A stretch of DNA of 32,117 bases from Phycisphaerales bacterium (GTDB lineage: Bacteria; Planctomycetota; Phycisphaerae; Phycisphaerales; SM1A02), in NCBI GenBank assembly GCA_009692045.1, contig SIAA01000022.1, positions 1 through 32,117 on the forward strand, read 5' to 3'. The translations under genes were made by a program, and so were the position numbers. The notes under the pieces were generated by a model. The model did not search any database. It was given only the letters and a program-made list of their open reading frames with translations, and was not told the DNA's origin. Below are positions 16,256 to 25,845 of the stretch, piece by piece; the first letter of the stretch is position 1; each line of letters starts with the position of its first letter.

Positions 16256-17479
16256 ATGACCACGACCATCGAGACATCGTTTCAATCGCGCACTAAGCAG
16301 GTGCTGGAGTCACTCCGCCAGAGTGGTCAACTGAAGCACTTGCAGACCATCGAAGGCCCGATGGATGCCACGGTTCGTGTACGCGGCTACGGAGAGGTCG
16401 CCTGCTTCTGCTCCAACAACTATCTCGGTCTTGCCAATCATCCTGAAGTAGTTGCGGCCGCTCACGAGGGTTTGCGGCAGTACGGCGCCGGCACCGCGAG
16501 CGTGCGCTTCATCTGCGGAACATTCGCCTGCCACGAGCGGTTGGAGCAACGCATAGCCGAGTTCTATGGCGTTGAGGCTTCCTACTCCTTCACCAGTTGT
16601 TGGAACGCCAACGAGGCGATTTTTCCCACCCTGTGCGAGCCAGGCGACATGATCGTCAGCGATGAACTGAATCATGCTTCGATCATCGATGGCATCCGAC
16701 TCGCGAGTGTTATCAAGCGAGGACTTCTCAAGTGCGTCTACAAGCACAATGACCTGGCCTCGCTGCGGGCCAAGCTGGTCGAGGCTCGGCAGAACACCGA
16801 ACTCACGGGCACCATCTGGGTTGTCACTGATGGCGTCTTCAGCATGGAGGGAGACATCGCGGATCTGCCGGGAATGCGCCAGCTCTGTGACGAGTTTCGC
16901 GCCCAGCTCATCGTGGATGACAGCCATGCCACTGGTGTGATGGGGCTGACTGGGCGAGGCACCCATGAGCACTGGGGCATGCCCGCAAGTGCCATCGATT
17001 ACTTCACCGGAACTCTGGGCAAGGCGCTCGGAGGCGCTGCTGGTGGCTATGTCGCGGGAAGCAAGGCGGCCATGGAGCTGCTCCTGCAGCGCGGCCGACC
17101 GACGCTTTTCTCCAACGCGCTTCCTTGCACCGTGGCCTGCAGCGCTGACAAGGCTATTGAAGTTCTCATGCGTGAGCCGCAGCGCGTGGCGCGGCTGCGT
17201 GCCAATGTTGCCGCCGCTCGCGTTGGTATTCGCGCGGCTGGTTTCACTGTTCTCGACAGCACGACGGCAATCTGCCCCATCATTGTTCATGACACCGCTA
17301 AGGCAATCGCCATGAGCAAGCGGTTGTTAGAGCTGGGCGTGTTCGTGATCGGCTTTGGTTTCCCCGTGGTGGCGGAGGGCCACGCGCGATTGCGGGTGCA
17401 GATCAGCGCCGCTCACGATGCGAGTCATATTGATGCTCTGTCACGGGCGCTCGCCAAACTGCGCGCAGAAATGGCCTGA
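16256..17479 (+). CDS. kbl: Glycine C-acetyltransferase (2-amino-3-ketobutyrate CoA ligase)
   Basis: A 407-aa PLP enzyme of the alpha-oxoamine synthase family. It splits 2-amino-3-ketobutyrate with CoA to glycine and acetyl-CoA. Clear family motifs: FCSNNYLGLANHP near 50-62, GAGTASVRFICGTFACHERLE, SDELNHASIIDGIR, VTDGVFSMEGDIADL, VDDSHATGVMG and the PLP lysine K256 in TGTLGKALGG. The SVRFICGT signature (with F-S-C context) supports KBL rather than ALAS, KAPA or SPT. Length is slightly above E. coli Kbl (398). The gene follows the threonine dehydrogenase. Confidence 0.95.
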   Translation: MTTTIETSFQSRTKQVLESLRQSGQLKHLQTIEGPMDATVRVRGYGEVACFCSNNYLGLANHPEVVAAAHEGLRQYGAGTASVRFICGTFACHERLEQRIAEFYGVEASYSFTSCWNANEAIFPTLCEPGDMIVSDELNHASIIDGIRLASVIKRGLLKCVYKHNDLASLRAKLVEARQNTELTGTIWVVTDGVFSMEGDIADLPGMRQLCDEFRAQLIVDDSHATGVMGLTGRGTHEHWGMPASAIDYFTGTLGKALGGAAGGYVAGSKAAMELLLQRGRPTLFSNALPCTVACSADKAIEVLMREPQRVARLRANVAAARVGIRAAGFTVLDSTTAICPIIVHDTAKAIAMSKRLLELGVFVIGFGFPVVAEGHARLRVQISAAHDASHIDALSRALAKLRAEMA

Positions 17480-17508
17480 GATTCAGCGCTTCAGTGCCTC
17501 ATTTCTGC

Positions 17509-17537
17509 TTGTAAGGTTTGAGTCGATGGGCTAGTGT
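17509..17537 (+). promoter_or_regulatory. Promoter: TTGTAA - 17 bp - TAGTGT, leaderless spacing
   Basis: A -35 TTGTAA at 17509-17514 and -10 TAGTGT at 17532-17537 are separated by exactly 17 bp. Only six bases (TAGAGC) separate the -10 box from the ATG at 17544. It is the best two-box promoter I see among the leaderless candidates here. Confidence 0.55.
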
Positions 17538-17543
17538 TAGAGC

Positions 17544-20500
17544 ATGGCGATTGCTGCCGCGATAGTCACGGGAGTCGCGCTCGCCGCAAGCGGCGAGATC
17601 CCTTGGTCCTTTGCCCCGCTCGTGCAGCCCGCTGTCCCTTCCGTTGTTGGCCGATCAGCGCATCCGATTGATGCCTTCATTGATGCCCGGCTCCGAGAGA
17701 CCGGGGTAGCGGCAACGGCGCCCGCCGATGCCACAACCAGTTTGCGCCGACTGAGTCTTGACCTGACCGGACTTCCACCGACGCCCGCAGAACTTGACGC
17801 ATTTGCTTCGAGCCCGCCGATCGGGGCCGCAGCGGCTCTCGACGCCGGCGCCTCGGCTTGGAGCCGTGAAGTAGAGCGGCTCCTAGCAAGCCCGCGCTTC
17901 GGTGAGCATCAGGCGCGCTACTGGTTGGACGCGGTTCGCTACGCCGATACTCATGGTTTCCACTTTGATAATGAGCGCAGCATCTGGAAATACCGCGACT
18001 GGGTGGTGAACGCTTTCAACAGCAACATGCCCTTTGATCGGTTCACCATTGAGCAGCTGGCTGGTGATCTTCTGCCCGATGCCACCGATGAGAACCGCAT
18101 CGCCAGCGGATTCATTCGCTGTAATCCCACGACCAATGAGGGTGGCTCGATCGATGATGAGGTCATATTCCGCAACGCCTCCGATCGCGCCGATACCTAT
18201 TCGACGGTGTGGCTCGGACTCACCATGCACTGTGCCCAGTGCCACGACCACAAGTTTGATCCGCTGGATCAGCGCGACTATTACTCTCTTTATGCCTTCT
18301 TCAACTCGACTCAGGAGGCATCGATGGATGGCAATCTGGTTGATCCCGAGCCGGTGCTTCGGGTAGCAAGCCAGGCGGACAACGCTGAGATTGCGCGGCT
18401 CCGAGAGGGAGTTGCCCAAGGCGCGAGTCTGATCGAGAGTCTGATTCCATCGCTCGCGGACGAACGGGCCCAGTGGATGCAATCAGAGGCGGAGGTCGCC
18501 GCGCGAAGGTGGCAGTCTCTCGCCATCTCGAGTGTGTCTGCTGAGTCGGGGACAGTGCTGACCGCGGCGGGAGGTGTGATAGCGGCGAGTGGGGAAGTGC
18601 CCGCTGCTGATACCTACGAAATCGTGTGCGCCGCGCCAGCGGGGCCGATCACGGCGCTTCGTCTCGATGCCGACTTGCCGGCGAACGGCGTAGGTCCGGG
18701 GCGAGCCCCCAACGGAAATTTCGTTCTCACCGAAATCGAGCTAGTGGCGCGAAATGCCGAAGGCGTGACCACTCCGATCAAACTTAGTGGTGCAGCGGCG
18801 ACGCGGGAGCAGCAGGGATATCCGGTTGCCAATGCCGTCGATGGTGTTGTCAATCATGACAACGGCTGGGCCTGTCTGAATACTGCTCAGCAGCCGGGAC
18901 CAGCCACCGCAGTATTCCGGCTGGAGGCACCAACAACCATCCCCGTCGGGTCACAACTAGTTGTGCGTCTTCTCTGCCGCAGCATGTTTGCCCAGCACAC
19001 ATTGGCGAGCATGCGGCTCGCGGTGCGAACTGAATCCGGAGCACCAGTTCTGCACCTTTCGCCCTGGCGGCTCTCCAAACCGCTGCCGGGAGCCTCGCGG
19101 CAGCAGGCGTACGGCACCGACTCGGCAGCGCTTGAAGTCCGGCGCGAAGCGGACCTCTCGTCGTCGCTGGAGATGCGCGAGGTGACTCAGCCAGATGGCG
19201 AGGTGATTGATATTCCCTTCACGCCGGTGGCTTCCGTGTTTGCGGCCAGAACCATTCGCACTGATCGACCCGTGAGCATGCGTGCGATGATCGCTCACGA
19301 TGACGCCTTGAAGGTATTCATCAACGGCAGGCTGGTGTTTGCCCGTGATGTGGATCAGGCAGTCACGGCGCCGCCGACTGCGGTGATTCTGCCTCTCGAT
19401 GCGGGAGAGAATCTGCTGGTACTCAAAATTGTCAATGGTGGAGGCGAGTTTGGTTACTCATTCAAGCTCGACGGAGAGTTCCCCGATCCGATGGAGTCTC
19501 GCGTGCACGGGTTGTTAGCCCTCGATGGCCCGGTATGTTCCGAGGCGCAAAAGCAGGAGATGGCGCGGTGGCATGCAGAAAGTGTTTGCCCCGAAGGCAG
19601 AGTTGCCGCCACGCAGGTGGCAACGCAGCGCAGCCGATTGCAGGGACTCGAATCGGCTCTGCCTCCGACTCTGATCGCACGGGAGATGGCGGCACCTCGG
19701 GCTGCACGCGTGCTCATGCGAGGTCAGTACGACAAGCCCGGGGATGTGGCCGAGCGCGCCACTCCCAAGTCACTGCCACCCATGCGCGACACTCAGCCGA
19801 AGGACAGGAGCGGGCTGGCGCAGTGGACCGTCGATCCCGCCAATCCGCTGACGGCGCGTGTTCTTGTGAATCGAATCTGGCAGCAGTACTTCGGAGTCGG
19901 GCTGGTTCGCACTAGTGAGGACTTTGGCGTGCGTGGTGAGCGCCCGAGTCATCCGGAACTGCTCGACTGGTTGGCAGCAGACCTCGTGGCCAATGGTTGG
20001 AACTTGAAGCGATTGCACACTCTGATTGTCACGAGTGCCGCCTACCGCCGCAGCGCGGCTGCCGAAGAAACGCAGCGCACCAGCGATCCGGAGAATCGAT
20101 TGCTGGCGCGCGGGCCGCGCTTTCGGCTGGATGCCGAAGTGATTCGGGATCAGGCTTTGTGGGCTGGCGGCATATTGGTGGAGCGGCTCGGTGGAGCCGG
20201 AGTTCGACCAGTTCAGCCGGATGGAGTCTGGGAGGTCGTGGCGTTTGTCGGCAGCAACACTCAGTTCTATCAAACCGGAAAGGGCGATGATCTGCACCGC
20301 CGCAGTCTCTATTCCTTCCACAAGCGCACCGCGCCACCGGCATCGATGTCGACCTTCGACGCGCCCAGCCGTGAGGCCAGTTGCGTGCGCCGCGAGCGCA
20401 CCAACACACCCCTCCAAGCTCTAGTCACCATGAACGACGCTCAGTTTGTCGAGGCCTCCCGCGCCTTGGCCCAGCGGATTCTGCTCGAGGGCGGAACAAC

Positions 20501-20753
20501 TGATAGCGAGCGAATGGAATTCCTCTTCCGCACGCTCACCGCAAGGTTTCCCCAGCCAAGAGAGAGCAGCGAAATGGCAGCGTTCCTTGCCGAATCGCGT
20601 AAGGCCTTCGCCAATGATCCCGCTCGCGCTCAGGCACTGTTGCAACTTGGAGCAACCCCGCGCGACCCGAACATTGACCCTATCGAGCACGCGGCATGGA
20701 CCATGGTGGCAAACCTAGTTCTCAATCTGGATGAGTCACTATGCAAGGGATGA
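17544..20753 (+). CDS. Large secreted DUF1549/DUF1553 (PSD1-type) planctomycete protein
   Basis: A 1069-aa protein of the planctomycete surface/periplasmic PSCyt2-PSD1 family. A short N-terminal hydrophobic stretch ([15 protein letters not shown]) may act as a signal. The DUF1549 (PSCyt2) domain begins near 60 ([21 protein letters not shown]) and contains CAQCH (C230, C233, H234), a haem-c-like motif followed by [20 protein letters not shown] middle region (~300-700) resembles a beta-sandwich/PA14-like spacer. The DUF1553 (PSD1) domain at ~760-1060 has [36 protein letters not shown] and [17 protein letters not shown]. The separate N-terminal PSC cytochrome domain is absent. It forms an operon with the DUF1501 gene. 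The function is unknown in the family, and a role in glycan or sulfated-polymer breakdown is often suggested. Confidence 0.9.
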   Translation: MAIAAAIVTGVALAASGEIPWSFAPLVQPAVPSVVGRSAHPIDAFIDARLRETGVAATAPADATTSLRRLSLDLTGLPPTPAELDAFASSPPIGAAAALDAGASAWSREVERLLASPRFGEHQARYWLDAVRYADTHGFHFDNERSIWKYRDWVVNAFNSNMPFDRFTIEQLAGDLLPDATDENRIASGFIRCNPTTNEGGSIDDEVIFRNASDRADTYSTVWLGLTMHCAQCHDHKFDPLDQRDYYSLYAFFNSTQEASMDGNLVDPEPVLRVASQADNAEIARLREGVAQGASLIESLIPSLADERAQWMQSEAEVAARRWQSLAISSVSAESGTVLTAAGGVIAASGEVPAADTYEIVCAAPAGPITALRLDADLPANGVGPGRAPNGNFVLTEIELVARNAEGVTTPIKLSGAAATREQQGYPVANAVDGVVNHDNGWACLNTAQQPGPATAVFRLEAPTTIPVGSQLVVRLLCRSMFAQHTLASMRLAVRTESGAPVLHLSPWRLSKPLPGASRQQAYGTDSAALEVRREADLSSSLEMREVTQPDGEVIDIPFTPVASVFAARTIRTDRPVSMRAMIAHDDALKVFINGRLVFARDVDQAVTAPPTAVILPLDAGENLLVLKIVNGGGEFGYSFKLDGEFPDPMESRVHGLLALDGPVCSEAQKQEMARWHAESVCPEGRVAATQVATQRSRLQGLESALPPTLIAREMAAPRAARVLMRGQYDKPGDVAERATPKSLPPMRDTQPKDRSGLAQWTVDPANPLTARVLVNRIWQQYFGVGLVRTSEDFGVRGERPSHPELLDWLAADLVANGWNLKRLHTLIVTSAAYRRSAAAEETQRTSDPENRLLARGPRFRLDAEVIRDQALWAGGILVERLGGAGVRPVQPDGVWEVVAFVGSNTQFYQTGKGDDLHRRSLYSFHKRTAPPASMSTFDAPSREASCVRRERTNTPLQALVTMNDAQFVEASRALAQRILLEGGTTDSERMEFLFRTLTARFPQPRESSEMAAFLAESRKAFANDPARAQALLQLGATPRDPNIDPIEHAAWTMVANLVLNLDESLCKG

Positions 20754-22210
20754 TGTCAACAAATGAGGCTCAGCTAGGGATCAATCGCCGCCACTTTTTC
20801 TCCGGTTGCGCCGGTGGCGTTGCTGGTGCGCTCGGGGGAATGGCTCTCACTTCACTCCTCGCTCGCGAGGCCACGGCGAGCCCTCGCGGTGAGCCAGCAA
20901 AACGGCTGCCGCACTTTCCGCCTCGGGCCAAGCGCGTGATTTATCTGTGCCTTGCTGATGGTCCTTCGCAGATTGATCTGTTCGACTACAAGCCCAAGTT
21001 GGTGGATCACTTCGACAAGGACCTGCCTGAGTCAATAAGGCAGGGTCAGCGCATCACCACCATGACTAGCGGTCAGGCGCGATTTCCCGTCGCCCCGAGC
21101 AAGTTTGCCTTTCGTCAGCACGGCAAGAACGGTACCTGGCTGAGTGAGTTGCTTCCCAACATCGGAAGCATGGTCGATGACATCGCCATCGTGCGCAGCA
21201 TGAACACCAATGCCATCAATCATGATCCGGCTCTGACATTTCTCATGTCGGGACATGAGTTGCCGGGTCGGCCGAGTTTGGGCTCATGGCTCTCTTATGG
21301 TCTCGGCAGCGCTAACGCCGAGCTGCCGGCATTCGTGGTCTTGCACTCCACTTGGTCGAGTGGCACGGGCAGCCAGGCTCTGTTCAGCCGCCTGTGGGGC
21401 ACAGGCTTCCTGCCCAGCGAGTATCAAGGCGTGGCGCTGCGATCATCAGGCGATCCGGTTCTGTATCTAGGTGATCCCCCCGGTGTTGACGGCCTCATGC
21501 GCCGCCAACTCCTCGATCGCCTCGCCAATCTGAATCGAATTCAACATGCGGCGATCGGTGATCCCGAGACGGTGGCGCGCATTCAGCAGTATGAAATGGC
21601 CTACCGCATGCAGGCATCTGTTCCCGAGTTGATTGGTCGCGGCGATGAGACGGCGGAGACCTACGAACTCTACGGGCCCGATGCCAAGACTCCCGGCACA
21701 TTCGCCTCAAACTGCCTGCTGGCCCGTCGCCTTGCCGAGCGCGATGTGCGCTTCGTGCAGGTCTATCACCGCGGCTGGGACCATCACGGCGACCTTGCTC
21801 CCAATCTGCCCAAGCAGTGCGCCGATGTCGACCGCGCCTGCTACGCGCTGGTCACTGATCTCAAGCGGCGCGGGATGCTTGATGACACGCTAGTGGTATG
21901 TGGCGGCGAGTTCGGCCGAACCGCCTACTGTCAGGGGCCGCTCACCAAGGAAAACTACGGACGCGATCACCATCCGCGCTGCTTCACCATGTGGCTCGCC
22001 GGCGGCGGGGTACGCGGCGGCGTGGTGCACGGAGAGACTGATGACTTCTCCTACAATGTTGTCGACGCGCCCGTGCATGTGCATGATCTGAACGCCACCA
22101 TTCTGCATCTGATGGGATTCAATCACGAGAAACTCACCCATCGCTATCAGGGGCGCGACTTCAGACTTACCGATGTGCATGGCAATGTGGTCCACGACAT
22201 TCTTCTTTGA
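20750..22210 (+). CDS. Tat-exported DUF1501 protein
   Basis: A 486-aa DUF1501 protein, a member of the alkaline-phosphatase/sulfatase-like fold family that pairs with PSD1 proteins. The N-terminus has a twin-arginine signal (INRRHFFSG, then [16 protein letters not shown]). Typical DUF1501 parts: [68 protein letters not shown] and [21 protein letters not shown], with many conserved His/Asp residues likely to bind metal. It overlaps the PSD1 stop by ATGATG. Starts at 20741, 20750 and 20753 are all possible. 20750 or 20753 best fit the coupled start with AAGGGA just ahead. Confidence 0.92.
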   Translation: MMSTNEAQLGINRRHFFSGCAGGVAGALGGMALTSLLAREATASPRGEPAKRLPHFPPRAKRVIYLCLADGPSQIDLFDYKPKLVDHFDKDLPESIRQGQRITTMTSGQARFPVAPSKFAFRQHGKNGTWLSELLPNIGSMVDDIAIVRSMNTNAINHDPALTFLMSGHELPGRPSLGSWLSYGLGSANAELPAFVVLHSTWSSGTGSQALFSRLWGTGFLPSEYQGVALRSSGDPVLYLGDPPGVDGLMRRQLLDRLANLNRIQHAAIGDPETVARIQQYEMAYRMQASVPELIGRGDETAETYELYGPDAKTPGTFASNCLLARRLAERDVRFVQVYHRGWDHHGDLAPNLPKQCADVDRACYALVTDLKRRGMLDDTLVVCGGEFGRTAYCQGPLTKENYGRDHHPRCFTMWLAGGGVRGGVVHGETDDFSYNVVDAPVHVHDLNATILHLMGFNHEKLTHRYQGRDFRLTDVHGNVVHDILL

Positions 22211-22232
22211 CTGAGCCGCATCGGGGGCTCAG
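22211..22232. terminator. Weak hairpin between convergent DUF1501 and mrp genes
   Basis: CTGAGCC at 22211-22217 pairs perfectly with GGCTCAG at 22226-22232 (8-base loop) in the 18-base gap between the two converging genes, running into the mrp stop. There is no T-run on either side. It may still slow polymerase from both directions, but this is a low-confidence call. Confidence 0.25.
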
Positions 22233-23341
22233 CTGACTTTCAGAGTGGGCTGTTCGAGACGGCCGGCCAGAGTCGCAATCGATATCTGGGCAGCGACTCG
22301 TTGACACATGGAATCGAGGCACTGAGCCAGTTGCCGATCATCCCAGTTGCGGAGTGGAGTGCCGCCGTCACAGTTGTGCCGCAGTGCCGTGGTGATAGGG
22401 ATTCGGCCTAGAAACGGCAGCCCCATTGATCCCGCCATGGTCTCGGCTCCGCCGCGGCCAAAGAGGTCGTACTCCTTGCCATCATCTCCCACAAAGTAGG
22501 ACATGTTCTCCACCACGCCCAGAACTTCCACGCGCAGTTCCTGAAACATTCGCACAGCGCGGCGCGCGTCATCCTGAGCAACTCGTTGCGGCGTGCAGAC
22601 GATCACTGCTCCAGAGAGGGGGAGCATTTGCGCCAAGGTGAGAGGCACATCTCCGGTACCCGGGGGAAGATCAACCAGGAGGTAGTCAAGTTCGCCCCAC
22701 TGTGTCATGGTGGCGAGTTGTTTGAACGCACCTTGAGCTCGGGGGCCGCGCCACACCAGCGCTTGGTCTGGGTCAACGAGCTTGCCGATGGTGACAGCGC
22801 GAATGCCATGCACTTCGAACGGCAGCAGAGTCTGCCCGCGCAACTGAGCGCCCAGAGATTCAAGCCCCAGCATGGTGGGCATGCTCGGTCCGTACACATC
22901 GCCATCGAGCAGGCCAACTGACGCGCCCATTCTTGCGAGCCCAACGGCGAGAGTCACGCTGACCGTGCTCTTGCCCACGCCTCCCTTGCCGGCACCTACA
23001 GCGATGACATGTTTCACTCCTGGGATTCCGGCGGGGGCGGAGGCGCCATCGACGCCATGTCCTGAATCCGGTCGAGCCCGCACTCGTGCCGTAAAGGTGA
23101 GTTCCGTGCGAACGCCGGTCACACCTTTGCTTGATGCCGCCGCCCGCACCGCTGCTTCGACATCAGCCTTGATGCGATCCTTCATAGGGCATGCGGGCGT
23201 GGTCAACTCGATGGTGATATGCGCCGTGTCACCCTGCAGCTTGGCGTGGGGAACCATGCCGAGCGTAACTAGGTCCTTTCCTAGGTCAGGGTCGGGAACA
23301 GTGCGGAGCGCCTCGATTAGGTCTTGATCGGTAAGTGGCAT
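22229..23341 (-). CDS. Mrp/ApbC-type P-loop Fe-S carrier ATPase
   Basis: A 370-aa protein with an N-terminal MIP18/DUF59 domain (DLIEALRTVPDPDLGKDLVTLGMV, 7-31) and a Mrp ATPase domain with the deviant Walker A GKGGVGKST near 118-126. Other motifs: DGDVYGPSMPTML, LVDLPPGTGDVPL and GVVENMSYF. These proteins carry or transfer iron-sulfur clusters. The CXXC that follows ENMS-F in many Mrp proteins is replaced by GDDG, so the bridging cluster site may be missing. The start has AAGGG at a suitable distance upstream. The gene is divergent from the Lys-rich exported protein gene. Confidence 0.93.
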   Translation of the reverse strand: MPLTDQDLIEALRTVPDPDLGKDLVTLGMVPHAKLQGDTAHITIELTTPACPMKDRIKADVEAAVRAAASSKGVTGVRTELTFTARVRARPDSGHGVDGASAPAGIPGVKHVIAVGAGKGGVGKSTVSVTLAVGLARMGASVGLLDGDVYGPSMPTMLGLESLGAQLRGQTLLPFEVHGIRAVTIGKLVDPDQALVWRGPRAQGAFKQLATMTQWGELDYLLVDLPPGTGDVPLTLAQMLPLSGAVIVCTPQRVAQDDARRAVRMFQELRVEVLGVVENMSYFVGDDGKEYDLFGRGGAETMAGSMGLPFLGRIPITTALRHNCDGGTPLRNWDDRQLAQCLDSMCQRVAAQISIATLAGRLEQPTLKVS

Positions 23342-23415
23342 GGGATGGGGCCCTTCATGTTACGGCGTACGCTGAGTTCGCCGAATCGATGTCCCGTAGC
23401 CCAGTCGGGGAGGCA

Positions 23416-23421
23416 ATACAC
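23416..23421 (+). promoter_or_regulatory. -10 box TACACT upstream of the Lys/Gly-rich gene
   Basis: TACACT lies ~25 bases before the ATG at 23447, which has its own AAGGAG Shine-Dalgarno at 23432-23437. It contrasts with the leaderless genes by having a normal leader. Confidence 0.35.
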
Positions 23422-23446
23422 TGCACCTAACCAAGGAGCTTTAGCC

Positions 23447-24235
23447 ATGACCAAGTTCGTGTCAATCACTTCCATCTTCTGTGCCGCGTCGTTCTCATTC
23501 ATCTCACTGGCCGACGACACCAGGAACAGTCCGCCACCCGCAGATGGCAGCGGAGGTGCGTTGAAAGGTCCGCAAGTTCCTGACGATGCCACCAAGGGCA
23601 AGGGAAAGTTTGGCGATGGGATGCAGGACCGCGCCAAAGGCAAGGGCAAGGACGGCAAGGGCAGGGGCGGTGAGGGTGCCATGAGAGGAGGCCCGGGTGC
23701 CATGATGCTGCAGGTGCGCGGAACCCGTGAGGCTCTGAAGTCGGTGAAGGACGAACTCTCACCCGAGACCTGGACCGCCATCGAAGGCAAGTTCACCGCC
23801 TTCGAGACTCAGTCCAAGGCTTTCAAAGAGGCGAACAACGCCAAGATCGAAGCGATTCGCGAGAAGATGCAGGGCAGCATGGACTCTCCTCTCGGGCCAG
23901 ATCCCGCCGCCATGGAAGAGATGCAGAAGTTGATGGAGACCGCCCCCAAGTTTGAGGCGACGCAGACAGAGATCTACGCGATGCTCTCAGCCGATCAGCA
24001 GACCAAGGTGAAGGCTCGCTTTGAAGAGTTGAAGAAGGAACTATCCGAGCGCATGAAGCGGGGCGGGCCCGAAGGTCAGAGTCAGGATGGCAAGGCTCGC
24101 GGTAAGCGTCCTGACGGTAAGGGCACGGGCAAGAATCCAGGCGCCGATCGTCCAGCCAAGAGTCCACCCGGACAAGATCCTCCTGCGGATCCTCCCTTCA
24201 ACTTCGATGAACCTAAGCAGCCCAAGCTCAACTAA
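23447..24235 (+). CDS. Exported Lys/Gly-rich protein with Spy/CpxP-like helical core
   Basis: A 262-aa secreted protein. Signal peptide at 1-23 (MTKFVSITSIFCAASFSF, then ISLADD). A Gly/Lys/Pro-rich linker (25-80) is followed by a helical core at ~85-210 with LSPETWTAIEGKF and LSADQQTKVKARFEELKKEL. The LSADQQ motif resembles the LTXXQ repeats of Spy/CpxP-type periplasmic chaperones. The tail is again Lys/Gly/Pro-rich. The ATG at 23447 has a strong AAGGAG eight bases upstream, and an upstream in-frame frame back to 23324 gives no family similarity. Chaperone or metal-sensor activity is inference. Confidence 0.75.
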   Translation: MTKFVSITSIFCAASFSFISLADDTRNSPPPADGSGGALKGPQVPDDATKGKGKFGDGMQDRAKGKGKDGKGRGGEGAMRGGPGAMMLQVRGTREALKSVKDELSPETWTAIEGKFTAFETQSKAFKEANNAKIEAIREKMQGSMDSPLGPDPAAMEEMQKLMETAPKFEATQTEIYAMLSADQQTKVKARFEELKKELSERMKRGGPEGQSQDGKARGKRPDGKGTGKNPGADRPAKSPPGQDPPADPPFNFDEPKQPKLN

Positions 24236-24282
24236 GGGCTAGATATGGGCGCCGCGCCGCGCTCTCAATAACTCGAGTTGGC

Positions 24283-25305
24283 TCAGCCTCCGCCGAACAC
24301 CAGCAGGTCGTCGTACTCAACAACGACCTTGGGGTCGCCATAGGTTCCTGTGACGATATTCGTCACCGGCACCGCGGCGCTTCCTGGGCCATCCTTGCGC
24401 GAGAAGTAGATGGCATCAGGCCCCGCACTCAGCAAGAAGTACCGACCGCGCGCTGTCCCGGTTGTGCAGGGAATCGTCTTGGCACCGAGACCGGGATTGC
24501 GAATGATTTGCCCGAGTGTGCGATCGAAGGCGGAGAGTCCCAGACTTGAATCGGAGTCGACCGTTGCCGTAATCGTCGCCACCTGAAGAATGCTCTCGAG
24601 GCTCTGATTGAGGCTCGCTTCACCCAGTGCGGTGCTCTGCAGGTAGGGAAGCGCGCCCTTGCGAGTGAACTGGGGCAGGACGGTAGCGCTGGGCACACCA
24701 ACCATGGGGCCGGAGGCGCGCATCGAACGCAGGAAAATGATGGGCTGGCCCCACGCATCCTTGAGGTCAGGAAGTGCCGCGATCGCGCTCTCGCCGACTT
24801 GACCAACCACCGCGCCGATCTCGGCGGGCTTGGGTGTGTAGATCGGCGGATACTGCTTGCCGTTGACGCGCGGGCCCTTGCCGATTTCCTGAGGGTTGAT
24901 CTTCACTTCAAAGGTGTTGGGTGCTGTTCCAAAGGTATAGATGGTCCAGCCCGCTGCCGGAGTGAGGCTGGCGTACATCGGATCATCTTGGCGCACCGCG
25001 CCGCCCATCAGATGAAGCATCGCGTTCTCGGTTCCGGAAATCGGCGGCGCTGCGGTGGCGTTGTAAAAGTCCTCCGGTACGACTCCTGGGTAGTAACCGA
25101 ACTCCTGCATGAATGAATCGCAGGCCTTGCTGAACTCCTGCATGGTGCTCTGGGTCTGCGTGACCTTGGCCCGTTGCAGAGCCTTGCCCAGAGCAGGCAG
25201 CAGTAATCCCACGAGGAGCACGATGATGCCGATTGCCACCAACAGTTCGGTCAATGTAAAGGCGCGGCGACTGACAGGGGTGGGCGTAGGCATTCGTTGG
25301 TGCAT
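24283..25305 (-). CDS. Type IV pilin-like / type II pseudopilin protein
   Basis: A 340-aa protein with a typical prepilin leader: basic SRRA, then FTLTELLVAIGIIVLLVGLLLPAL. Residue -1 is Ala, where Gly is usual; E5 is present. The globular part (~55-340) contains a substantial Gly/Pro-rich beta portion and is long for a pilin, as in many planctomycete pseudopilins. A TATACT -10 at 25326-25331 and an AGGA at 25317-25320 precede the ATG at 25305. It ends the leftward flippase operon or has its own transcript. It may use the FHA-fused ATPase, but that is not shown by location. Confidence 0.85.
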   Translation of the reverse strand: MHQRMPTPTPVSRRAFTLTELLVAIGIIVLLVGLLLPALGKALQRAKVTQTQSTMQEFSKACDSFMQEFGYYPGVVPEDFYNATAAPPISGTENAMLHLMGGAVRQDDPMYASLTPAAGWTIYTFGTAPNTFEVKINPQEIGKGPRVNGKQYPPIYTPKPAEIGAVVGQVGESAIAALPDLKDAWGQPIIFLRSMRASGPMVGVPSATVLPQFTRKGALPYLQSTALGEASLNQSLESILQVATITATVDSDSSLGLSAFDRTLGQIIRNPGLGAKTIPCTTGTARGRYFLLSAGPDAIYFSRKDGPGSAAVPVTNIVTGTYGDPKVVVEYDDLLVFGGG

Positions 25306-25325
25306 TGAACTGGGTTTCCTACTGA

Positions 25326-25331
25326 AGTATA
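25326..25331 (-). promoter_or_regulatory. -10 box TATACT for the pseudopilin gene
   Basis: On the minus strand TATACT lies between the trmL stop and the pseudopilin ATG, giving a ~14-base leader with AGGA. Confidence 0.4.
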
Positions 25332-25353
25332 CGAGGGCAGATGCCGGAAGTTC

Positions 25354-25839
25354 CTAACGACATCGAACCTGGCGCATCCCTTCGTAGATCCCTACCGCCG
25401 CCGCCGTCGCCAGATTCAGACTGCGGGCGCGCTCATGGTCGACCATGGGGAGCTGTAACAGAGTTCCGGGGCCGAATCGGTTGGCCAACTGGTGGTGGAG
25501 TTCGGGAGGAACTCCGCCGTTCTCCTGTCCGAACAGCAGGTAATCACCCTCATTGAACTCCGCTTCCCAAAATGGCTTTCCGGACTGGGTAGTAAAGAGC
25601 CACATGCGGGCGGGCTTCTCATCAGCTAGAAACGAATCCCAGGTTTCATGCACTACGCAGTCGACAAACTCCCAGTAGTCGAGCCCGGCTCGGCGGCACG
25701 CCTTCTCATTCATCTCGAATCCAATGGGGCGAATGATGTGCAACCGGCAGCCCGTTGCCATGGTGGTGCGCCCGATGTTGCCGGTGTTGTTGGGAATCTG
25801 CGGTTGATACAGAACCACATTGAAGAGTGGATAGGCCAC
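25354..25839 (-). CDS. trmL: tRNA (cytidine/uridine-34-2'-O)-methyltransferase
   Basis: A 161-aa SPOUT methyltransferase of the TrmL/CspR family, which 2'-O-methylates the wobble base of tRNA-Leu isoacceptors. Motifs: QPQIPNNTGNIGRT at 12-25, GQENGGVP in the knot, and SLNLATAAAVGIYEGMR near the C-terminus. Length matches E. coli TrmL (157). The start is GTG at 25839, seven bases after the stop of the large secreted protein gene. It seems to be a housekeeping gene carried at the end of this operon. Confidence 0.94.
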   Translation of the reverse strand: MAYPLFNVVLYQPQIPNNTGNIGRTTMATGCRLHIIRPIGFEMNEKACRRAGLDYWEFVDCVVHETWDSFLADEKPARMWLFTTQSGKPFWEAEFNEGDYLLFGQENGGVPPELHHQLANRFGPGTLLQLPMVDHERARSLNLATAAAVGIYEGMRQVRCR

Positions 25840-25845
25840 GAGTGA

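Noticed and set aside
16310-17290. 326-codon minus-strand frame across kbl
   Set aside because: It is antisense to a clear PLP enzyme with all motifs; the long open frame reflects high GC at third positions.
24236-24282. Terminator in the gap between the Lys-rich gene and the pseudopilin gene
   Set aside because: The GC-rich stretch forms no clean stem with a T-run that I can support.
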